Positions 56,669-64,000 of a stretch of 64,000 nucleotides of DNA are shown one piece after another (the stretch's first letter is position 1; each line of letters starts with the position of its first letter). Below the pieces are notes generated by a model that was not told the origin of the DNA, made no database searches, and saw nothing but the letters and a program-made list of their open reading frames with translations. This DNA comes from Streptomyces sp. DSM 15324 (GTDB lineage Bacteria > Actinomycetota > Actinomycetes > Streptomycetales > Streptomycetaceae), in contig NZ_KQ949033.1 in the NCBI RefSeq assembly GCF_001514285.1, positions 1 to 64,000 of the forward strand, in the 5' to 3' direction. The position numbers and the translations under genes are program-made.

Positions 56669-59188
56669 TCAGGTGACGGGCAGGCCGTAGGCCCGGTCGA
56701 AGTGCTGGGCCACGAGGTGTCCGTTCCCGTCGCAGGAGAGCTGCCAGTCGTTGACGCCGGTGTCGCGGCCGTCGGTGAAGTTCCACAGCAGCCGGCCGGA
56801 GGCGGTGTCGATGGCGTAGAAGCCGTCCTTGTTCTCGTACGCGGGGACGTAGACGGCGTGCGCGCCGACCGCGATCGGGCTGTCGACGTTGAGGCGGGGC
56901 GTCTCGCAGAACCAGCGCCGGGTGCCGTTCGCCGCGTTGAAGGCGTGGACGCCGTACGGGTCGGTGCCGGTGGCGTAGACCGTGTTGCCGCCCGCCCCGA
57001 GGGAGGCGAACATGCCGCGCTCGGCCTTGGCCTGCCAGCGGACCCTTCCGCTGGTGAGGTCCAGGGCGATGAAGTCGGAGCCGATGGCGAACACGGTCCG
57101 GCCGAGCACCGCCAGCCAGGGCCTGAGGTCGGAGCCGACCTGGTGCCGCCAGCGCAGGGTGCCGTCGTCGTGGGTGTCGCGGGCCGCGACGTTGCGCAGT
57201 CCGTCGGCGTAGACGAAGTAGTCGGAGGTGATGACGGGGTGCAGGGGGACGCCGACGTCCTCGGGGTCGATGGGGATGACGAGGGCTTGGCGGGTGCGCA
57301 GGTCGACGCCGAAGACCGTGCTGGTGGAGGTCGCCACGCCCCGCGCTCCCGACCGGCGTTGCAGGCTGGCGCCGAGGACCGAGACGGAGTAGTTGTCGTA
57401 GCTGCCCAGCAGTTGGTCGAACTGGTAGTCCTCGCCGAAGTCGAGGGTGAACTTCTCGGTCCCGGTGGCCGGGTCGACGCCGATCAGGGTGGCCCCGGTC
57501 GCGCCGAGCGCGACCGCGGCGTCGTAGGCCAGCATGACGGGCGTGGGCGAGAGGCTGATGCCCTGGTAGACCCAGCGGGGTTGGGCGCCGTTCGTCACGT
57601 CGAGGCAGACCATCGTGCCGGGGCGCGTCTTGAGCAGGGCCGTGCCGTCGTGGAAGACGGCCGGGGCCTGGAGCAGCGGGCCGCCCCGGAAGACCCAGGC
57701 GGGTTCGGGGGCCGGGCCGGCCGGGCGCACCTGAGGTCTGCCCGGCCTTCGGCGCGCCGCCAGGACGGCCGCGCCCGCGATGAGCGCGGTGCCTGCCGTC
57801 GCCGCCGCGGTGAGGAGGGTGCGCCGGGAGACCCGGGGGCGGGTGGTGCGGGCGCGGTGCGGGGTGGGGGTGGCGGAACGTTCCGGCACAGGGTCGTCCG
57901 CCCCTCCGGGTGCGCCGGCCCGTACCGGGTCGAGGTCCGTCGTCCGGGCCGTCCGCTCCTGCGGTCGCCGTCCGGGGCCGTGGCGTTCCGCCTCCCGCGG
58001 CTCGGCGGCGAGGGCTCCGGCACCGTCCGCGCGGTAGGCCCCCTCGTCCGGCTCGCCCGCGCCGCCGGTCCTGGCGGGGCCGCTCCCGCCGGGGCGGCTA
58101 CCGGCGGCCGCGCCGCCGTGCTCACCGGCGAGGGCGGTGTCGTACGCCGGCCAGCCCACCGTCGCGTACGCCGATCCGGGCCGGCCGGGGGTGGCGGACC
58201 GCGGCTCCGCCGCGTCGGCGGGGGCCGCCGGTTCCGCGGCGGTCCGCCCGCCGTCGGGCGCGCCCTCGCCCCGGACGAGGTCCGTCGCGGTCGCCCGGCG
58301 CTCCGCCAGCGCCGCGGCCGCCCGGCGGGCGGCGATCATGTCGAGCACCGGCCCGGGCAGCCACCCCTCGGTCAGCACCTGTTCGGTGCCGCCGGGCGCG
58401 CAGGCGGCGGAGAGCCGGTCGGGGTCGATCCGCAGGGCCGGGTCCTTGGCGTGACAGAGGCTGATGATCTTGTCGAGCGGCTCGGGCACCTGGGTCAGAT
58501 CGGCCGAGCCGTGCACCACCTGGTAGAGCAGCGCGGCTCCGGCGGCCCCGCCGAAGGGCGCGTGGCCGGACGCGGCGAACGCGAGCACCGAGCCGAGACA
58601 GAAGACGTCCCCCTCCGGCCCCATCTGCTCCCCGGTGGCCTGCTCGGGGCACATGTAGTCGAGCGAGCCGAACAGGGAGCCGTCGCCGGTGAGTTCGTAG
58701 CCGTCCCGGGCGCGGACGATCCCGAAGTCGATGACGCGCGGGCCGTCGGCGGCCAGCATCACGTTGGACGGTTTGAGGTCGCGGTGCACCAGCCCCTCGG
58801 CGTGCACCGCGGTCAGCGCCTCGGCGATCCCGGCGCCCAGGGCGAGGACCGTCTCCACCGGCAGCGGCCCGTGTTCGGCGACCGCCTCGGCGAGGGTGGG
58901 GCCGGCCACGTAGGCGGTGGCGAGCCAGGGCGTCTCGGCGTCCGGCGCGGCGTCGAGCACCGGTGCCGTGTAGACACCGCCGACCGCCGCGGCGGCGGCC
59001 ACCTCGCGGCGGAAGCGGATGCGGAAGTTGCTGTCCTCGGCCATCTCGGGACGGATGACCTTGACCGCGACGGTGCGGCCGTCCGCGGACCGCGCCAGGT
59101 AGACCCGGCCCATGCCGCCTGCCCCCAGCCGCGCCAGGAGGCGGTAGGGACCTAGCTGCTGGGGGTCTTCTGGGCGCAGTGATCTCAT
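56669..59188 (-). CDS. Transmembrane Ser/Thr protein kinase with PQQ-like beta-propeller sensor
   Basis: 839 residues from ATG at 59188. Residues 12-275 form a Hanks-type kinase: LGAGGMGRVYLA (P-loop), VAVKVIRPE (Lys), HRDLKPSNVML (catalytic), VIDFGIVRA (DFG), GSLDYMCPEQATGE (activation/P+1). A disordered Ala/Pro/Arg-rich linker spans about 290-455, and one membrane helix lies at 455-480 (LLTAAATAGTALIAGAAVLAA). Outside, residues about 495-835 form a PQQ/PQQ_2 beta-propeller (TALLKTRPGTMVCLDVTNG, IGVDPATGTEKFTLDF, FNAANGTRRWF, YAIDTASGRLLWNF). It should sense an extracellular or wall signal. The start has a weak ribosome site. Confidence 0.92.
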   Translation of the reverse strand: MRSLRPEDPQQLGPYRLLARLGAGGMGRVYLARSADGRTVAVKVIRPEMAEDSNFRIRFRREVAAAAAVGGVYTAPVLDAAPDAETPWLATAYVAGPTLAEAVAEHGPLPVETVLALGAGIAEALTAVHAEGLVHRDLKPSNVMLAADGPRVIDFGIVRARDGYELTGDGSLFGSLDYMCPEQATGEQMGPEGDVFCLGSVLAFAASGHAPFGGAAGAALLYQVVHGSADLTQVPEPLDKIISLCHAKDPALRIDPDRLSAACAPGGTEQVLTEGWLPGPVLDMIAARRAAAALAERRATATDLVRGEGAPDGGRTAAEPAAPADAAEPRSATPGRPGSAYATVGWPAYDTALAGEHGGAAAGSRPGGSGPARTGGAGEPDEGAYRADGAGALAAEPREAERHGPGRRPQERTARTTDLDPVRAGAPGGADDPVPERSATPTPHRARTTRPRVSRRTLLTAAATAGTALIAGAAVLAARRRPGRPQVRPAGPAPEPAWVFRGGPLLQAPAVFHDGTALLKTRPGTMVCLDVTNGAQPRWVYQGISLSPTPVMLAYDAAVALGATGATLIGVDPATGTEKFTLDFGEDYQFDQLLGSYDNYSVSVLGASLQRRSGARGVATSTSTVFGVDLRTRQALVIPIDPEDVGVPLHPVITSDYFVYADGLRNVAARDTHDDGTLRWRHQVGSDLRPWLAVLGRTVFAIGSDFIALDLTSGRVRWQAKAERGMFASLGAGGNTVYATGTDPYGVHAFNAANGTRRWFCETPRLNVDSPIAVGAHAVYVPAYENKDGFYAIDTASGRLLWNFTDGRDTGVNDWQLSCDGNGHLVAQHFDRAYGLPVT

Positions 59189-59372
59189 GCCCTCGGCCGC
59201 CTGTTCTCGTGGTGGCGGGCGGGGGTCCCGCCCACGCTGCGGGGGAAGGCCCTGTGGGGGGTCTGTGCCCAAGACTAGAGGCAGGACAGGCGCACGGGAC
59301 GACTTCGTCGCGCCTGCCGCCGCCCGGTCGGCGGCCGGAACGAGCCCCGTCCTCCGCTTCTCGAAAGCAATA

Positions 59373-59385
59373 TGACGCAACGTCA
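59373..59385. promoter_or_regulatory. Palindrome between the kinase and TetR genes
   Basis: TGACG-CAA-CGTCA is palindromic and lies in the 331-bp divergent promoter region. An AT-richer segment surrounds it. No gene is present between 59189 and 59519. Confidence 0.35.
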
Positions 59386-59519
59386 GAGATGGGGTGACAC
59401 GTGCCCGTGCTGCGGGAACAGTGCGCGATGAGCAACAAGTGCAGAATGAAGCCACTTGCTCCGGCACAGAGGTCGGATGTGTTGAAGGTCACCTCCCCGG
59501 CCCACGATAGGGTCGCCGC

Positions 59520-60146
59520 ATGACCGACTCCACCGCGGACCCCGAAAGCCGGACGTCGCGCAAGCGGCTCCAGTACGGCGAGGGCCGCGAGGCCCTGCTG
59601 AACGCCGCCGTACGCGTGGTGGCGCGGGGCGGACTGCGCAGGCTGACCTACCGGGCCGTCGCGCAGGAGGCCGGTGTCACCCACGGTCTCGTCGTCCACC
59701 ACTTCGGCTCGCGCGACGCGCTGATCGAGGAGGCCCTGGCCCACACGATCCGCACCTCGCTGAGCACCAGTTCCCTGGAACCGGGCACCGGCAGGGTCGC
59801 GGACTTCTCGACCGGCCTGTCGGAGATGGTCGCGGCGGACCCGGACACCCAGGCGTTCCAGTACGAGCTGCTGCTGGAGTCGCGCCGCAGGCCGGAGCTG
59901 CTGCCCCCGCTGCGCGCCCTCTACGACCAGTACTTCGACGCCACCCAGCGCGAGCTGGGCCGGATGCTGCCGGCCGGCGCGGGCCGGGCGCTGACCCGGC
60001 TGGTCTTCGCCGCGCTCGACGGGCTCGTCCTGCACCAGCTGATCCTGGGGGAGCCCGAGGTCACGGACTCCGCCGTGGAGGAGCTGCGCTCCCTGCTGCG
60101 CTTGCTCGACGCGGACGGCGACACCGCCGACGACACCCACCCGTAA
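59520..60146 (+). CDS. TetR family transcriptional regulator
   Basis: 208 residues. Helix-turn-helix at about 23-68 (REALLNAAVRVVARGGLRRLTYRAVAQEAGVTHGLVVHHFGSRDALIEEALAHTI). Ligand domain (VADFSTGLSEMVAADPDTQAFQYELLLESRRRPELLPPLRALYDQYFDAT, then LTRLVFAALDGLVLHQLILGEPEVTDSAVEELRSLL) resembles BetI/PsrA-like regulators. It precedes an APC permease and polyamine-type catabolic genes on the same strand, separated by a strong terminator. It probably represses that operon through the operator at 60272-60289. Inducer likely a polyamine or its gamma-glutamyl derivative (inference). Confidence 0.91.
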   Translation: MTDSTADPESRTSRKRLQYGEGREALLNAAVRVVARGGLRRLTYRAVAQEAGVTHGLVVHHFGSRDALIEEALAHTIRTSLSTSSLEPGTGRVADFSTGLSEMVAADPDTQAFQYELLLESRRRPELLPPLRALYDQYFDATQRELGRMLPAGAGRALTRLVFAALDGLVLHQLILGEPEVTDSAVEELRSLLRLLDADGDTADDTHP

Positions 60147-60169
60147 CCCTCCGACCTGCGCTTCTGGCG

Positions 60170-60194
60170 GCCCCGGACGTCCGACGTCCGGGGC
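60170..60194 (+). terminator. Hairpin terminator after the TetR gene
   Basis: A perfect 10-bp stem (GCCCCGGACG and CGTCCGGGGC) with a 5-nt loop, followed by TTT, 24 bp after the stop. Confidence 0.75.
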
Positions 60195-60271
60195 TTTCGC
60201 GCGTCTCGGGCCGGAAAAAACCCACCGCACCCCCTTGCCAAACGGATAGTTCCCGCCCACGATGAGGCAAC

Positions 60272-60289
60272 TCGTTTGACCCAAAACGA
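60272..60289. promoter_or_regulatory. Inverted-repeat operator upstream of the permease
   Basis: TCGTTT-GACCCA-AAACGA has perfect 6-bp arms. It lies just downstream of an AT-rich promoter-like stretch (TTGCCAAACGGATAGT near 60236-60251) and 38 bp before the permease start. It is a candidate site for the TetR protein. Confidence 0.5.
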
Positions 60290-60326
60290 ACTCCCATCCC
60301 TCCCCGTCCCCGACAGGTGCATCCGA

Positions 60327-61877
60327 GTGGACAGTCAGACGGCGGTCGCCCCGCACTCCGCGCACGATTCCTCCACCGCAGGCAGGCTCAAGCCCGACTC
60401 GCTCGGCGTCCTGGGCATCCTGTTCTTCGTCCTCTCCGCCCAGGCACCGCTGACCGGCATCGCCGGCGCGGTCCCCATCGCCATCGCCATCGGCAACGGG
60501 GCCGGCGCCCCCGCGGCGTACCTCGCGGCCGGTGTCGTGGTCCTGCTCTTCTCCATCGGCTTCGTCGCCATGGGCCGCCACGTCGTGGACGCCGGCGCCT
60601 TCTACACCTACATCGGCAAGGGCCTCGGGCGCTCGACCGGCTCCGGCAGCGCCGGTGTGGCCCTCTTCGCCTACTGCGCCGTCCAGGCCGCGATGTACGG
60701 GCTCTACGGCGCCACGGTGAGCGCTCTGGTCGACCACTACGGCGGCGTCCACGTCGACTGGTGGGTGTGGACGCTGGTGACCATGGTGATCGTGCAGTTC
60801 CTCGGCGCCCGCGGCATCGAGATGGGCGCCAAGGTGCTCGCCGTGTTCGTCCTCGCCGAGTTCAGCATCCTGATCGCCTTCGCGCTGGTCACCCTGTTCC
60901 GGGGCGGCGGCCCCGAGGGACTCGGCATCGGCGACAGCTTCTCCGCGCACGCCGCGCTCCAGGGCGCCCCCGGCGTGGCGCTGATGTTCGCCGTGGCGTC
61001 GATGTTCGGTTTCGAGGCCACCGCCATCTACGGCGAGGAGGCGCGGGAGCCGAGGAGGACCGTCCCGCGCGCCACCTATCTCTCGGTCGCCGTCGTCACC
61101 GGTTTCTTCGCCTTCACCTCGTGGATGCTGGTCTCCGCGCACGGCGCCTCCCGGGTCACCGACGAGGCGGGCAAGGCGCTGGCCTCGGGTGACGCCACCT
61201 CCTTCGTCTTCGCCCCCATCACCGCGCTGTTCGGGTCCTGGGTCGGCGACGTGCTGCCCGTCCTGCTGGCGACCTCGCTGTTCGCGGGCATCCTCGCCTT
61301 CCACAACTCCGCCAACCGCTACCTGTTCTCGCTGGGCCGCGAAGGTCTGCTGCCGCACCGGCTGACCGCGCTCAACCGGCGCCACTCCCCCTGGGCGGCC
61401 GGCCTCGTCCAGACGGTGATCGCGGTGGCGCTGGTGATGCCGTTCGCGGTCCTCGGCAAGGATCCGGTGCTGACGCTCTTCTCCTGGTTCAGCGGGGTCG
61501 CCGTGCTGGCCGCGATGCTGCTGTACTTCCTGACCTCCGTCGCCGTGATCGTCTTCTTCCGCCGCTCGGGTGCCGACACCCGGCTCTGGAACACCGTGAT
61601 CGCCCCCGTACTGGGCGCGCTCGGCATCGCCGGGACGATCTGGCTGATCGTCCAGAACTTCACCACGCTCATCGGCGGCGACTCGGCCACCGCCCTCTGG
61701 CTCCAGCTCACCGTCCCTGCCGTGCTCGCCCTGGGCGTGGTCGTGGCCCGGCTGACCCGCCGGCCGCCCGTCGCGCCGCCCGCACCTGCGACCCCACCCG
61801 CCACCGCACCCGCCACCGCGCCCGCGACCCCACCCGCACCCGCACCCGGTTCCGACGACCAGGAGGAGAACCGCTGA
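60327..61877 (+). CDS. APC family amino acid/polyamine permease
   Basis: 516 residues from GTG at 60327 (AGGTG eight nucleotides upstream). Twelve membrane helices starting with LGVLGILFFVLSAQAPLTGIAGAVPIAI. GFEATAIYGEEAREPRRTVPRATYLSV is the conserved APC loop, and FHNSANRYLFSLGREGLLPHRLTALNRRHSPWAAGLVQ is another signature. The C-terminal tail has Ala/Pro/Thr repeats and is cytoplasmic. The neighbouring PuuC- and PuuD-like genes suggest uptake of putrescine or a related amine or amino acid. An upstream TTG at 60276 would overlap the candidate operator and is less likely. Its stop overlaps the aldehyde dehydrogenase start by one base. Confidence 0.92.
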   Translation: MDSQTAVAPHSAHDSSTAGRLKPDSLGVLGILFFVLSAQAPLTGIAGAVPIAIAIGNGAGAPAAYLAAGVVVLLFSIGFVAMGRHVVDAGAFYTYIGKGLGRSTGSGSAGVALFAYCAVQAAMYGLYGATVSALVDHYGGVHVDWWVWTLVTMVIVQFLGARGIEMGAKVLAVFVLAEFSILIAFALVTLFRGGGPEGLGIGDSFSAHAALQGAPGVALMFAVASMFGFEATAIYGEEAREPRRTVPRATYLSVAVVTGFFAFTSWMLVSAHGASRVTDEAGKALASGDATSFVFAPITALFGSWVGDVLPVLLATSLFAGILAFHNSANRYLFSLGREGLLPHRLTALNRRHSPWAAGLVQTVIAVALVMPFAVLGKDPVLTLFSWFSGVAVLAAMLLYFLTSVAVIVFFRRSGADTRLWNTVIAPVLGALGIAGTIWLIVQNFTTLIGGDSATALWLQLTVPAVLALGVVVARLTRRPPVAPPAPATPPATAPATAPATPPAPAPGSDDQEENR

Positions 61878-63367
61878 TGCCGGCCCTCGCCCACGACGAG
61901 CTGCTGCGCCGCGCCAAGGACCTGAACCCGCCCACCCGGCACCACGTCGACGGGCGGGAGGAGCCGGGCGGCGGGTCCACGTTCACCGTCGTCTCGCCCC
62001 GCGACGGCCAGGTCCTGGCCGAGGTCGCGGACGCCCGGCAGGCCGAGGTGGACCTGGCCGTGGCCGCCGCCCGCCGCGCCTTCGACTCCGGCCCCTGGCC
62101 GCGCCTCGCGCCCGCCGACCGCGGCCGGATCCTGCTGCGCGTCGCCGACCTGCTCGAAGCGCACCGCACCGAGCTGGCGCTGACCGTCAGCCTGGAGATG
62201 GGCAAACCGATCAGCGACGCGTACGAAATCGAACTGCGCGCCGCGATCGGCACCTTCCGCTGGTACGGGCAGCTCGCCGACAAACTCACCGACGCGTCGC
62301 CGCACACCGCGCCGGACGCCCTGGCCCTCGTCACCCGGGAACCGGCCGGGGTCGTCGGAGCCGTGGTGCCGTGGAACTTCCCGCTGACCCTGGCGAGCTG
62401 GAAGGTCGCCCCGGCGCTGGCCGCGGGCTGCACCGTCGTGCTGAAGCCCTCCGAGAACGCACCGCTGTCGGCGCTGCTGCTCGGCCGGATCGCCACCGAG
62501 GCGGGACTGCCGCCGGGCGTGCTGAACGTGGTGACCGGTGACGGTCCGGTGGCCGGCCGGGCGCTCGGGCTGCACCCGGACGTGGACGTGCTGGCCTTCA
62601 CCGGCTCCACCGCCGTCGGGCGGCACTTCCTGCGGTACGCCGCCGACTCCAATCTCAAGCGGGTCTGGCTGGAGCTGGGCGGCAAGTCGCCGAACATCGT
62701 CCTGCCCGACGCACCCGACCTGGAGAAGGCAGCCGCCACCGCCGCCTGGGGCATCTTCTTCAACCAGGGCGAGATGTGCACCGCCCCGTCCCGGCTCCTG
62801 GTGCACTCCTCCGTCGCCGAACGCGTCACCGAGGCGATCGTGACCCGGGCCCGGGAGCTGCGGGTCGGCGATCCGCTGGACCCGGCGACCGAGATGGGTG
62901 CCCTGGTCGGCGAGGCCCATCTGGAGCGGGTCCTCGGCCACATCGGCACCGGCCTCGACGAGGGCGCGCGGCTGCGCGTGGGCGGCGGGCGGACGCTGGG
63001 CGAAAGCGGCGGGAGCTTCCTGCGGCCCACCGTCTTCGACCGGGTCGACCCGGGGATGCGGCTGGCCCGGGAGGAGATCTTCGGGCCCGTCCTGTCGGTC
63101 CTCGCGTTCGACGACCTGGACGAGGCGGTCCGGCTGGCCAACGCCACCGAGTACGGTCTCGCCGCCGGCCTGTGGACCTCGGATCTGTCCACCGCCCACC
63201 GGGTCTCCCGCGCCCTGAGGGCCGGGACGGTCTGGGTCAACTGCTACGAGGAGGGCGATCTGACGGTCCCGTTCGGCGGCGTGAAGCAGTCGGGCAACGG
63301 CCGCGACAAGTCCGTCCACGCGATGGAGAAGTACACCGAACTGAAGACCACCTGGATCCAGCTGTGA
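61877..63367 (+). CDS. Aldehyde dehydrogenase (PuuC/gamma-glutamyl-aminobutyraldehyde type)
   Basis: 496 residues. NAD(P)-binding and catalytic motifs: VGAVVPWNFPLTLASWKVAPALAAGCTVVLKPSE, FTGSTAVGRHFL, LELGGKSPNIVLPDAPD (general base Glu), FFNQGEMCTAPSRLLVH (catalytic Cys), EEIFGPVLSVLAFDDLDEAV and TVWVNCYEEGDLTVPFGGVKQSGNGRDKSVHAMEKYTELKT. The last motif resembles PuuC/AldH relatives. With the downstream glutamine-amidotransferase-like hydrolase it fits oxidation of gamma-glutamyl-aminobutyraldehyde in putrescine catabolism. The start overlaps the permease stop, and its own stop overlaps the next GTG start. Confidence 0.92.
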   Translation: MPALAHDELLRRAKDLNPPTRHHVDGREEPGGGSTFTVVSPRDGQVLAEVADARQAEVDLAVAAARRAFDSGPWPRLAPADRGRILLRVADLLEAHRTELALTVSLEMGKPISDAYEIELRAAIGTFRWYGQLADKLTDASPHTAPDALALVTREPAGVVGAVVPWNFPLTLASWKVAPALAAGCTVVLKPSENAPLSALLLGRIATEAGLPPGVLNVVTGDGPVAGRALGLHPDVDVLAFTGSTAVGRHFLRYAADSNLKRVWLELGGKSPNIVLPDAPDLEKAAATAAWGIFFNQGEMCTAPSRLLVHSSVAERVTEAIVTRARELRVGDPLDPATEMGALVGEAHLERVLGHIGTGLDEGARLRVGGGRTLGESGGSFLRPTVFDRVDPGMRLAREEIFGPVLSVLAFDDLDEAVRLANATEYGLAAGLWTSDLSTAHRVSRALRAGTVWVNCYEEGDLTVPFGGVKQSGNGRDKSVHAMEKYTELKTTWIQL

Positions 63368-64000
63368 GCCGTACGAGCAGCCCCGTACGACCGCTGGTCG
63401 CGATCCCCGCCCGCTTCAGCGCGACGACCTCCGCCCTGCGGTACGCCGCGGAGGTCAACGCCCGCGCCCTGATCGAGGCCGTCTGGCGGGCGGGCGGCGA
63501 ACCGGTGAGCCTGCACCCCGCCCCAGGGGAGCTGCCCGGCCGCCTCGCCCGCTTCGACGGCGTACTCCTCCCCGGCGGCGGTGACCTCGCCCCGCACCGC
63601 TACGGCGCCACCGACGTCCACGCCGGTGTCTACGACGTCGACGCCGCCCAGGACGACTTCGACCTCGCGCTCGCCCGGCACGCCCTCGACCTGGGGCTGC
63701 CGCTGCTGGCGATCTGCCGTGGCCTCCAGGTCGTGAACGTCGCCCTCGGCGGCACCCTGGAGCAGGACATGGGCGGCCCCGGGCGTGAGCACCGGCACCG
63801 CGTGCACCCGGTGCCGGTCCGGCGCGGCACCCTCCTGGAACGGGCGCTCGGCGCGGAGAAGGCCGAGGTGTCCTGCTACCACCACCAGCGGGTGGACCGC
63901 ACCGGTGCGGGACTCACGGTCACGGCGCGGGCCGCCGACGGCACCGTGGAGGGTCTCGAACTCCCGGACGCCCCGGGGTGGTTCACGGCCGTGCAGTGGC
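63364..64000 (+). CDS. Gamma-glutamyl-GABA hydrolase-like peptidase C26 (5' part)
   Basis: GTG at 63364 overlaps the aldehyde dehydrogenase stop (GTGA), and the frame is open to the window end (212 codons visible). Class I glutamine-amidotransferase fold: LVAIPARFSATT, FDGVLLPGGGDLAPHRYG (oxyanion Gly-Gly-Gly), LPLLAICRGLQVVNVALGG (nucleophile Cys), then EHRHRVHPV and VSCYHHQRVDRTGAGL. The catalytic His-Glu pair should lie just past the edge. This is the PuuD family, releasing GABA and glutamate from gamma-glutamyl-GABA. The glutamyl-polyamine ligase (GlnA3-like) and oxidase expected for the pathway are not visible in the window. Confidence 0.9.
   Translation, partial: MSRTSSPVRPLVAIPARFSATTSALRYAAEVNARALIEAVWRAGGEPVSLHPAPGELPGRLARFDGVLLPGGGDLAPHRYGATDVHAGVYDVDAAQDDFDLALARHALDLGLPLLAICRGLQVVNVALGGTLEQDMGGPGREHRHRVHPVPVRRGTLLERALGAEKAEVSCYHHQRVDRTGAGLTVTARAADGTVEGLELPDAPGWFTAVQW

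Noticed and set aside
60276..60326. TTG start for the permease
   Set aside because: It would place the start codon within the TCGTTT/AAACGA inverted repeat, and the added residues are not membrane-protein-like; GTG at 60327 has a better ribosome site.

Overview
The window is high-GC actinobacterial DNA, almost certainly Streptomyces. Signs are the strong third-position GC, many GTG/TTG starts with purine-rich ribosome sites, a type I polyketide synthase, LAETG sortase proteins, DUF6479/DUF6480 proteins and a large ATP-binding LuxR regulator. No rRNA, tRNA, CRISPR array or integrase was recognised.

Layout. (1) 1-2.9 kb is the edge of a modular polyketide cluster that continues to the left. 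It holds the N-terminus of a loading-module PKS whose ketosynthase active-site Cys is Gln (KSQ), a small protein, a PimM-type PAS-LuxR regulator, and a palindrome with PimM-box arms in the PKS promoter region. (2) 2.9-6.7 kb is sparse: gene relics, an LAETG surface protein, a secreted Ig-like protein and a DUF6479 membrane protein. (3) 6.7-10.2 kb is an accessory respiratory set: ctaD-ctaF facing a qcrB-like cytochrome b. (4) 10.4-15.2 kb has a YihY/BrkB protein, a DUF1772/TetR divergent pair with three operator copies, a truncated phosphatase relic, an M20 amidohydrolase and small proteins. (5) 15.6-26.9 kb is a carbohydrate locus on the minus strand: secreted PQQ-type sugar dehydrogenase, secreted TIM-barrel protein, sugar epimerase, Gfo/Idh/MocA dehydrogenase, an Rbs-type ABC importer and a ROK regulator. 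Several of its spacers carry short tandem repeats.

(6) 27-41.7 kb starts with a metallophosphoesterase and becomes a stress island resembling the mycobacterial DosR and Streptomyces OsdR regulons. It has a phosphofructokinase with PPi-type residues, an Acg-like nitroreductase, a DUF1918-XRE-PNPOx fusion, DUF1876, tandem UspA, a kinase-ATPase fusion, DUF2231, three CBS-BON proteins, a GH65 phosphorylase and carbamate kinase. Four divergent promoter regions each hold a palindrome of the DosR-box layout (GGGNC-N4-GNCCC or close). A 109-bp MITE-like element lies inside the island.

(7) 42-49.9 kb is an aromatic catabolic cluster: aryl-CoA ligase, bifunctional FAD hydroxylase/old-yellow-enzyme fusion, thioesterase, single-domain cupin, RidA deaminase, FAA hydrolase and a PaaX regulator. 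The set fits degradation of anthranilate through 5-hydroxyanthranilate better than salicylate through gentisate. (8) 49.9-59.2 kb has an M24 peptidase-like protein, a LAL regulator, an EEP-family protein, a HisC-like aminotransferase, an Lrp/AsnC regulator and a Ser/Thr kinase with a PQQ-repeat sensor. (9) 59.5-64 kb is a probable polyamine catabolic operon: TetR, APC permease, PuuC-like aldehyde dehydrogenase and PuuD-like hydrolase cut by the window end.
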